Positions 38,889 through 49,700 of a DNA stretch of 62,437 bases are shown in pieces; the stretch's first letter is position 1, and every line of letters starts with the position of its first letter. The stretch is taken from IMG/VR virus record IMGVR_UViG_3300021425_000035, positions 1-62,437 of that record, one strand, 5' to 3'. A program made the position numbers and the translations under genes. Source of the DNA: a virus. The notes under the pieces are model-generated. The model did no database searches. It worked only from the letters and a program-made list of their open reading frames with translations, and was not told where the DNA came from.

Positions 38889-40724
38889 TCAGAACTCAAT
38901 TACGAGTTTGATATCTTCGATTTGGTCTGGTGCTCTGGTGATTAGTCTTCTGTTTTCAACATAAATCATTTCACCACTGTTTGAAGCAATCTCTGGATTT
39001 GCAAGACCACTTGTAAATGATAGGCCGTCAGGATTAGCTACAGTATATTGAGTATCAACATTACCACTAGTAAAAGATCCAGCACCAGTAATAGCATTGG
39101 CACCATTTGACTCAAAAGCTCTAACTACGCCAGCATCTTTGTGGAGATCTGGAGATTGGATATACTTAAGGACACCATTAGTTGTGCTACCAGAATCAAG
39201 TACCCAAGAAACTACAGTACCATAAGCAGTGCCGCCAGTTACAGTTTGTGAAATTGTTTCATCAGAATTGAAATCTGCAGATGCACCAGTAATTTTAACT
39301 GCATAAAGACCATTAACAGCGTCTGCGGTTGCGAATGTAGTAGTTCCATAAATATATGGATCTTTAAGAATACCAATTCTACGGAAATCATTATCAACTG
39401 GGAAATCTCCCGAACCTTCTGCATATGTTAGACGAATATTTGTCATAACACGCTTAGCATTTAGTTCAATTTCCATGTTTGAACCATGACCACCTTGAGG
39501 TGGAATAATTGGTTCTAATGCTCCAGTTGCGGTTGCACCAACCGCAACGGATGCAGTTAAACCAGCATCACTAAACAAACCGTAAGCAGTTGCTCCAGAA
39601 CCAGTACCAGTTACGAGAGGAACTGATGCGTAAGTGTAACCACTACCAGGAGTTGTTACTGTTGCTGAAACAAGAGCACCAGCAGTAACTACAATTTGAA
39701 CAACACCATTGCTGCCATCACCAATAATAGGAGCATAATGTGTGCCATTTGGAAGATTAGCACCAGCACTTTCTATTAATACAACATCTACTGCACCATC
39801 AACTGCAGCTGCTTCTGTTGCCTGACGAGTTGTGTCAGTAGGAGCAACAATTGGCATAAAATCAGTTGAGAAGAAACGAATTACATCATTTGTGGATAGA
39901 GTAAACAAATACTTCCAGATGTAACCAGCATTACCTGCTTCTTCAGTGAAAATGCCAGCTGCATATGAACCTTGGCCAGCTGAAGGTGTGGTTTTTGGCT
40001 CATTAGTTGCATTTTGCCCAGTTGGATTTGCTGGGTTCTCTCCATTATAGAGGCACTTAAATACCTCATACTGGGAGTTGATTACATAGAACTTAGCTTC
40101 ACCAATTGAAGTAACTCCAGTTGCTGCCTGCTTACCAACTTGACCGCCGCTAGCTGGGGTAGCAGAGTAGTCAGGCTTCCACATATCAAACTTAGGATTA
40201 GCAACTAAATCCCAGTTATAACGACGAATAACTGCACGAGCAAATTCTGGGGTAATTCTTTTTGCTGCAATAATATCGTCGTAAATATCAAACTTTTCTT
40301 TTTGGTTGTCTAGAGGCACTGGTGGAATTTCTTCCGCCGCATATCTGTAAACACCAGCAATTGCAGTAGCACCAGTATCAGCGGTGCCATTGTAACCTTT
40401 TAAGGTTGCACCTGCACCTGGAACTGAAGAAGTTGTTGGACCAACACTATTAAGAAGTAAACTATCTTCGTAAACTGCTTTAATGGTTGCCTTAAAAGTA
40501 GGTGCAGCAGTATATGAAGCACCAACATAAACTTCATTCCCAACAGCAAATGCAGTTGCTGATTTATTGTAAATTTCTACGTATGAATCCCAATCCTGTG
40601 GACGACCAACAAAAAAGTACATTCTGGTACGGTCGGAACCAGTGTCGGTAGAACCTTCCGATAGAGACTCTAGAAATTGTTTAGCATTGAAAATTCTAAA
40701 CTTATCTGAGATAATAGCAGCCAT
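38889..40724 (-). CDS. 8: Baseplate wedge protein gp8-like (611 aa)
   Basis: Starts MAAIISDKFRIFNAKQFLESL, then RMYFFVGRPQDWD (residues 33-45), the opening seen in gp8-type wedge proteins of cyanophages. Also KRITPEFARAVIRRYNWD, FYVINSQYEVFKCLYNGENP and GYIWKYLFTLSTNDVIRFF, all typical of the family. T4 gp8 is 334 aa; this protein is 611 aa, with extra glycine/alanine-rich beta insertions (including a TTPGSGYTYASVPLVTGTGS unit) and a longer C-terminal half. It has two overlapping TATAAATA late boxes upstream and a terminator downstream, so it may be expressed as a single strong late unit. In T4, gp8 dimers form part of the baseplate wedge. Confidence 0.85.
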   Translation of the reverse strand: MAAIISDKFRIFNAKQFLESLSEGSTDTGSDRTRMYFFVGRPQDWDSYVEIYNKSATAFAVGNEVYVGASYTAAPTFKATIKAVYEDSLLLNSVGPTTSSVPGAGATLKGYNGTADTGATAIAGVYRYAAEEIPPVPLDNQKEKFDIYDDIIAAKRITPEFARAVIRRYNWDLVANPKFDMWKPDYSATPASGGQVGKQAATGVTSIGEAKFYVINSQYEVFKCLYNGENPANPTGQNATNEPKTTPSAGQGSYAAGIFTEEAGNAGYIWKYLFTLSTNDVIRFFSTDFMPIVAPTDTTRQATEAAAVDGAVDVVLIESAGANLPNGTHYAPIIGDGSNGVVQIVVTAGALVSATVTTPGSGYTYASVPLVTGTGSGATAYGLFSDAGLTASVAVGATATGALEPIIPPQGGHGSNMEIELNAKRVMTNIRLTYAEGSGDFPVDNDFRRIGILKDPYIYGTTTFATADAVNGLYAVKITGASADFNSDETISQTVTGGTAYGTVVSWVLDSGSTTNGVLKYIQSPDLHKDAGVVRAFESNGANAITGAGSFTSGNVDTQYTVANPDGLSFTSGLANPEIASNSGEMIYVENRRLITRAPDQIEDIKLVIEF

Positions 40725-40761
40725 TTAATTAATCTCTCTAGTGAAAACGTTTCTTCTGACT

Positions 40762-40775
40762 TATTTATATTTATA
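40762..40775 (-). promoter_or_regulatory. Double late promoter box (two overlapping TATAAATA)
   Basis: TATAAATATAAATA contains two overlapping perfect boxes about 38 nt before the gp8-like start; suggests strong or staggered late initiation. Confidence 0.75.
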
Positions 40776-40779
40776 AAAA

Positions 40780-43700
40780 TCAAAATGATCTTAAATATGT
40801 ATTTTGTGTGTGAGAAGCAGCTATAGTATTATCAGCTCCTCTTACCAAACCAAGTAAAGTATTCCCATTCTTCGATGTATATTCTATAATTTCTTTATCT
40901 ATAATAATTCTTCCAAATTCTGGGAATGCAAAAGAATTAGCAATAGTCATTTCTACATCTAGATCAGAAATACTATTAGTCAAAGTTGTTCCAACCTCAT
41001 TTATAGATGGGCCAGCAAAATTAACATAGTCTCCAGATAAAGCAATTGAAGAGTATTTTCTTTGTTCAAAATCAAGAATAGAAATATTTGAATATGCTGT
41101 GTCAAACTCTAGAATTGTTCCATTAACTGCAAATGCTCCAGTGTTAATAAAGGCAAGATTTTCAAAAGCAGTAATAGTATGACCAGCGTTTCCTAATGTA
41201 TAACCTTGATAGAAAGGATCTCTATCTAGACTATCATTAAGAACTGTAATAGTAGAACCATCTCTTAATGTAATTAAATTAATAGAATTATCTAAAGTGA
41301 GTACACCAGTATCTCTAGTTTGTATTTGATTTGCTAAAATAATATTTTCCGTGTAGAAATCTAAAACTCCAGTTTTATAACTAACTTCTATAGATAATGT
41401 TGTGGAATTGTGTTTTATAGAAGGATCTACTACTTCTGTTTTCAATACTTTCAGCCTTTCAGTGAAAGTATTGTGATCAGACTCTATTGATGTTATTGTC
41501 TGAACCGTGATTGTGCCAACAGGTACAACACTTACGACCTTAGGCAGATGCCTTAAATAATCACCTGCATCATGTGTTTGTGCGGTAGTTCCATCTGCTC
41601 CTCTAGTTACAGATAAAAATCTATCTGTTTTTTTCTTTTCATAATAAACAATTTCTTTACCAATCAATAATCTGCTAGAATCTGGGAATCTTCTAGTATC
41701 TGGTATGTAAACTATGTTGTCAGTTTCAGATAAAGGAGCATCCAAGAATGCGCCAATATCATTAATAGAAGCTGTATCTAGTTGAATAAATGCTTCATTA
41801 ATTTGCTTGCTAATTGTCGAAGTTATTTCTTTATCTACTGAAATAACAGTGGAAGAAGAAACGATATCAGAAGAAACATCTAAATGTCTTACAATTTCTG
41901 GAGAAGCTGTAAGAATATCACAAGAAACAATTATATCTGGCAGTAAAATATAGCACTCGCTAGTTTCTGATATTTTGTTAACCTTAGCTAATTCTTCATC
42001 TGGTTGAATTGTGCATAATAAGTCTTTTGCTACTACAGGAACGTTGCTAAAATCAATAAGAGTAAAAAGAAATGCACCAGCTGGCCCAGAAGAAATAATA
42101 CTTATGTGACTACTTGTAGTTAAAACATCAGCAACTGCTGACGGAGGTGAAATATTTAATACAGTAGTAGTATCAAATTCTCTTGATCTCCCTTTAATTA
42201 TATTGTAGCCTCTAGATACAACTACTTGAGGTGGTTCTGTATATCCATAACCACCATCAATTAAAACTATATCTACAATTTGACCACCTACAGAAATTAC
42301 TTCAGCTTTAGCTCCACCACCACTCTGGGTTCTGGGGACAAAATCAATGATAGGTGAAGTATAATATTGATATGCAGTTGGTTGCAACAATATATTATTA
42401 TTGAAAAATAGTAATAAATCTCTTCTATTCCAATTTAATTTTGTCACAGTGCCATTGACATCAACTTCTGCGGTTATACTTAGACCTTCGCCTCTAACTA
42501 TGTCATTGTAATTTGTGGCTTGTACTCGGGAGTAAATATCTTTAGGTAAGAACTCTCCAATATTATACTGCTTCGTATTTACTAGCTCAGGAATTGATAC
42601 AATTTCTCTAAATTCAGACTCACCATCAATCTTAATTAAGTCGCCAACACTTAAGTTAGAATACAGATTTGTTTTTTCTAAATAAGCATCTTTTCCAAGT
42701 TTTGATCCAAACAACCAAGATGGAACATCAACTTGTAGCTTTCTTATCCCATCATCATCTTCTACATATGAAATTGAGGATGATTTTATTCCAAATAGTA
42801 CAAAATTATCACCAGATTTTGGATTTGTGAAAGTTATATCAGAAGAATCTACTTGATAAAAAGCAGAACACAACAAGGTTAGATTTAAATCACTAGCTCC
42901 AGGAACAAATGATTTTATTTTACCAATGTTATTTCCATTTTGTGAAACTATTACATTATATCCCAAATACTTAGATAACCAAGAATATAAATCTAATAAA
43001 TTTGTAGAGCCATTTATCCTTAAATTGCCTTGTGAATAATATGCATTAGGTTCAAAATCATAAAAAGTTAAAGTTTTTGCTTTATCTCTACCATAGAATA
43101 ATAGAATAGAAACTTTTTGTAAAGTTTGCTTTCCTGACTCATCTTCATAATATTGTAAAGGAGAAGAAAATGTTATATTTGGTCCTACAATGTCGTAAGA
43201 TTTTCCAGGTATTTGCAATACGCCATCTATAAAAACTATCACATACAAAGGATCATCAATTTTAACAACAGTATTTTCTACTTCATCTAAAATTAAGAAA
43301 GGACCAGTTCTTCTATATTTTACAGTTCTGGAATCAATTGTTAATCTTCTATATGATCCAATGCTATAAATAAAACACTTTTCTCTTATTGTAATATCAT
43401 CGGTGCTATCATATAATTCGCCATGACTAATCGGAGGCTCTGTGAAAGCTATCTTATCAGCTACAGTTGGATCTTGTGATCTTATAATTGAATAAGAATT
43501 TCTAAATGGTTCATCTTCTGTGGATCTAGCATTTTGTAAAACTCCATTCAAAGCAACAATGAGTTTTTCATTTGGTAAAGTTTTTACAATAGAACCATTT
43601 TCTTCATACAAATCAAATATTCTTGTTTCGCCGTCAAATTGATCTGAAATATTTTTTATCTTTCTGATGTAAGTAGAGTTTAAAGTATTATCTTTAAACT

Positions 43701-46700
43701 TAATTGATTTGCAGTAGAATTTTTGTCCTTCTACTACTTGACCTTCAGCTATTCTTTCCCCTAGTGGAGGTTGTGCGAAGGTTATAGTATTACCTTTTAC
43801 AGTAAATGATTTTCCTGGTTCCTGTAAAACACCATCTAAAGTAATAATTAAAGAACTTTCATTGTATGGAGCATATGCAGTATTTGTCTTTTTATCCAAT
43901 AATGTAAATGTTTTTGTTCCGTAAAGAACACCACTATTTGGATCAAAATCTCCATCAAATGGGCTAGCTAAAATTAACTCTCTTGCTACGGTTTCTGACG
44001 AATCAAATGTATCAATAGCAACAGATCCAATACCTCTTTTAATATTACTATCAACAAAAGATATAATATTTTCGGTGATATATTTTCTTGTATTAACAAT
44101 AGAAATATTTTGAGGTCTTAAATTTATAAATGAGTGAGTCTCAATTTCTCTTACATCAGAAGGTATTGCAGTTTTCCCGTTGGATTCTAGAATTAACTCC
44201 CCAAATAGTTGAAATCCAGCTGGATGTGTTGTCTCTTTAATTAAATCTCTCCAAAAATCAATAGGAGTTCTAGATTTAATTACATATGAATAATCTTGAT
44301 AAAAATAAGAATCGGATAATTTTTGGGAATTTGCACTTAATTTTCCTTTTTCTGAATTAAATCTTCCAAGATTATCAAAATATGTTCTGATATCAGCCGA
44401 GAAAGAAGTTTCTAATTGTGCTACAATAGTAGCCGTTTTTGATTTAGCAAATCCTTTTATAGGAAGATTATTTCTGAATATTCCATTAATATTTTCTATC
44501 TTTAATAAGTTGCTTCCTACTCTCCAGCCATTTTTAGAAACAATAGCATCAGCAACTAATACTCCATTTTCATATTGAACTATTTTCTCCCCAGGATAAA
44601 AAGAATTATCTTCAAAATCTTTTAACACAAAAGTATTTGTTGATTTAAATATTGGTAAAGTAGAATAATCGGAATTATAACCAAAACCATTATTAATCAA
44701 TTTAATATTTTTAGGGATACCAATATTATTAGATGTGAAGAAAATCTTTACGTCAGATTCAAATATTTTTATTTCTGGATTATATGTAAATCCTTCACCT
44801 GGATTTATAATATTAACTGCTTTAATTTTGCCATTTTCGGAAATGCACTCTAACTTATAATTAAAGCCATTTCCATCTGTTATTAATGCTACTGGTTTAC
44901 TATAATTTTGACCTTGATTATTGACGACTATCGAAGACAAGTAACCAGTTGTAGTATCTATTGATGCAGTAACTGACGCTTCATATGAAGAGGTTGGCAG
45001 AATACCTTTACATACAGGAATCAAATCATAATTACTGCCAGTATTTACAATAGATAATGATTTAATTGAGCCTATTGCAAACTGAGATGTTGTATCATAT
45101 TTAATTGTTCCTGTGCCATCATATTGTGGTAAACTATTCATTGAATAAACAAATTTATTTTCAGTTGAATAAATTACAAAATTTTCTCCTGATAATGGAT
45201 CATCTATTACTTTTAATGATGATCCATCAGTATCAACATCAGCAGAAGCTTTGATGAAATAGTAATAGTTATTAAAATTCACTGGAATCTTTTGTTCATA
45301 TTCATTTGACGAAATATTTGGTCCAAATCCAAGTTTAATAGAAACAAAAGATCCTGTAGTTCCTGGTAAATTTGAACTTACATTTTTTTCTTCTGTAAAC
45401 AAATTATAATTTAAACTAGATGAAAAATCTAGGTAGGTATCGACCATTGAAAAATGGCTAGTATCAAAAGTGTACTTGTAATACTTTTGAATATCAATTA
45501 CTGGGTTAATAATAAAATCAACTTCATCCTTACTAAATTCTAGTTTATATTTTGGCTCTTCTACTGATTCAATTTTTACAAATTTACTTGCAATATTTTG
45601 ATCAAAGAAAATGCTACTTTGCAATACACGAATTGGGTTTGTTACTCCATAATCATAGGCTAAAATAAGTTCTCTTGTATTTGAATTATATGAAATAACG
45701 TATGGGGTATTTTGAGCTGTACCTAAAACACCAAAACCAGCATCAAATTTATAAGAAGTTTCGTAAAAATTAACTTTTTGACCGTTAAAGTGATCAACTG
45801 CTTTGGTATTTTTCTGCGCTCTCTCTACGGTAATTGACTTATTATCTTTATCGGCAGAAGTTACTTTAACTACTTCTTCGCCAATTTGTAAAAAGTCACC
45901 ATTTGATATATTATTTATTGAAATTAAAGAAATCTCTGTATTTTCTGCAGAAACTCCTACGTGATCTACAATGATATTTAATCTACTTGTTGATATAGAA
46001 GATGATAATCTGTTTAAATCATTGTCAGCTACAGTTAAAATATCAGATTTTCTATATCCAAAGCCTTTATTAGTTATTTCAACAAAAGAAACTCTACCAT
46101 ATCCAGCACCAAGCTCAAATACAGTTATTCTTGCTCTAGCATTACCTAAATCACCTGGCTTACCAATATTTTTTCTAGCTTTAGATGAATCTACAAATAA
46201 TAACTCAATATCATCGTATACACCTTCTCTATAGTCAGAACCACTATTTAAAAATTCAAATCTACCAATACCAGTATCTACAATTTCGCTATCGAATTTT
46301 AATTCTTGTAAGATGCACTTTTGGTAAAGCCTTTTTCTTACATAATATGTAGTTTCTGTTAAAGAATCATCTGGAAAAATATCTACATTAATTTTATCGC
46401 CTATTCCTAAATTATGAGTACCATTTGTTTCTGCGATTGCAACTTTGTCATTAAGTGTGTTTATTTGTAAGTTTTCACTTAAAGAAGTTGATTTTATAAT
46501 TTTGCTACTTGATGTATCTGAAAGAACATTACTTTTAATAATAAAGTCATTTGAAGCAAAGAAATCCCCAGAAATAAGCCTTATTTTTAGTGAGTTTTGT
46601 CTTAAAGATCCTTCTAAAACAGTTGCTGTTCCAAAAATAACTCCATCCTCTTCCCTAATAAATGATAATGTAGATCCTTTACTATAAGTTGCATTTTTGT

Positions 46701-49700
46701 CAAGTAAAATATTAACTACTTTAATCGTAGCAAACAAAGGCACATCAGTAGTGAATGTTCCATTTACATTTCTAACTACTAATCTATTATCATTAACTAC
46801 ATCGCCTATAATTTCTCCTTGAATCAAGGATGTAGTATTATCTAAAATAACTCTAAAAGAAGACGTTGGGGCAACTGCTAAATCATTTACAACTTTAACA
46901 TTCGGAGAATCTGAATCTTGCTGACCAGTAATCTCTAAGTTATCGACAATAATTTGATTCAGTAATAATCCTTCTGATTGAAATACTATATCTCCAGCAA
47001 ACAAATATGCATTTTGCTTTAGATCAATTAAGATTGCTTTATTTTGTACTGATTCTAGAGAAACAATCTCTTTTCCATTTACAGATGAAACAACAGATTT
47101 TGCGCCAAATCCTCCAGTATTATTACTATCAATAAAAACTTGAGATCCAACAGAAAAAACTTCTGTCGAATAATCGGAATATCCACCAGAAACATTTCCT
47201 TTGGTAGTATCACCAATTAAAGCTAAAGAATTAGCTCCATTAGAATCTATTGCATCATCTCTATATCTAACAACATTTTTTGGAATATCATCTTGTGATA
47301 TATTTGAATTATAGTTAGAATCTACTGGCAAAGAATAGAAATTTTTACCTATGATATATGGAAATGTTGGATTTCCTAGACCATCGATACTAATAAAATA
47401 AGCATAAGTTCCATTTGGATATTCTGGGGTAACACAAAATCTTCCGTTATTTTCATCAAGTTCTGTTTTGTTGCTATTTACAGTAGGTATCCATTCATAG
47501 TCATTCACAAAAGTACCTAATGGGTAATCTACTAGTGAAGGACCATTTTGACGGTTATTTTTTAATTGATAACCACTGCTCATTCTAACAATAGTAGAAT
47601 TGCTATTTCCTGGATCCGAAAATCCATAAGGACCATAAATTGGATTCCCGTCATAGGCAAACCCTAGAATGGGGGAGTGAGTTTTGTCTCCAGTAGATTC
47701 ATTTAAAACACTATTGATATTGTCCCCAGATCTAAATCTAAGATTTGCTGGATTAGCTACTACTCCATAGCCATCGGCAAATTTCGGATTGAAATTAGGA
47801 AATACATAAGAATTATTTGAATCTAATAATAATTTATTCTTTTTGAACCTATCTTTAACCCATTCTCCAACTTTTGCTGTGGCAAAGGCACCTGATCCAG
47901 CTGGGATAACTTCTATAATTAAGCTATTTCTAGTATAAAATCTACCACCATTTATTTTTTGACATTTTGTGATTTTTCCTTCTGGGGAAACAATTGCTTC
48001 ATACTCAGCAAAAGCTCCTTTACCTAAAGCATCAAAAATTCTAATTGTTGGTGGGGAAGAATAATATTCACCTGGATCTTCAATTTTAATACTAGTAATT
48101 TCGCCATTTGTTACTACTGGTTTTAGCTTAGCATTTCTACCAGAAGTAATTGTTATAGTTGGATTTTCTGTGTAAATATCGTCTGAAAGTAATTCTATTC
48201 TATCAACTACTTCACCTGCAAGAAAACATCTTGCTTTATTTGGTTCATTATTAACTAATACAAAAGGCGAATTTTTATAACCAACTCCTTTGGTTTCAAT
48301 ATTAAATGATAAAATAGTACCATATTTTACACAATCAAAATCTTTGTTACTGTAAGCTACAGAACCATCAATTAAAATACCAATATCTCTATTTGAAGTT
48401 TCATAAACTTCAGTAGTATTAATTGGATACTTTCTAACAAGTTTTAAAAATTTTTGATCTCCTAAATTAATTGGAGAATGTTGATTTAAAATTGAATGAT
48501 ATGGGTATCCACTTGAACAAATATAAAAATACTGATCATCTTCGTAAATTGCTGAAACATCAGCATTTAAATCTTTAATCGCATTCGAAATATCTTGACT
48601 AAGAGATGAAAATGCTTTTCTGAAATTTGTATTTAAAAACCAATCTACTCCATTAATTAGTGGATGATTACTAATGAAGCCTGATTTAGATATTTGTACT
48701 TTATCACCAGAACTAGAATAAGGACTTGGATTTGATACATTTAAATTGTATAATACACCAAGTGCAAGTAGATTTACTATACCTCCATCATACTTGCATG
48801 TAATAATATTATCAGTGTAAACATCAGTTCCTATAATATGGGTAGTATTTGGGTTTGATCTACCATTAATGATAAATTGATTTACATTCTTTTCATTAAA
48901 AGCAATAGTTTCTGAATTAACAATAATGTTACCTTTAGGTTGCCACCCTAAAGTCGAATAAACATCAATTCTATCACCAATTGTATCATTTACTGAAATA
49001 TCAGTTTTTAATTTTGTTTGTGCCGCAATATCAAAAGAACCATTAACCGATCCTGGAGATAATACCAATTCAAAAATTCCACCATTCCCCCCATAATTTA
49101 CCGCATCAACTATCGCAGATGCATATGAAGTTTCTGTTTTTTGAACAAGTTTGTTTCCAATTAATTTTTTAGGATCTCCCGATAATATTTTTACTTTAAT
49201 TGAATAATTACTTATCCAGTCAGAAGTAGAAGCTTTTAAAGTAAAGTCCTTTGGATTGTATGTTTCTGGAGTATCTTCAGCACTCTTTGAAACAATTGAG
49301 TTAAAAATAAACTTAATAGATCTATCAGTACCTTTTGCCTTATAGAAGTCACTGATATTTTTGATGAGTACTCGCTTATCTACATCACCTTTTAAATATG
49401 CTTCTGGAAAGCCTCCTAGATACTGCTGCTCAAAGCTCTTAACAAAAGCATATAAAAATAGATTGCTTACATTATATACAGTATCATTTACATAATGTGG
49501 TTCTGCTTGTGTCGTTACAAACTTAGAACTTTCATACAAATCTCCAAGTGTAGTATTTCCACTAACACCTCTAGAAACTTCTAAAAATTCTGTATCTGTT
49601 CTTTCTTTGTAAAAACAAATTTCATTTCCGATTTTAATGTATCCATTCTTCTCTGGAAATGAACTAGCATCTTCTACTATAATGCTAGTGTCAGTTTCGG

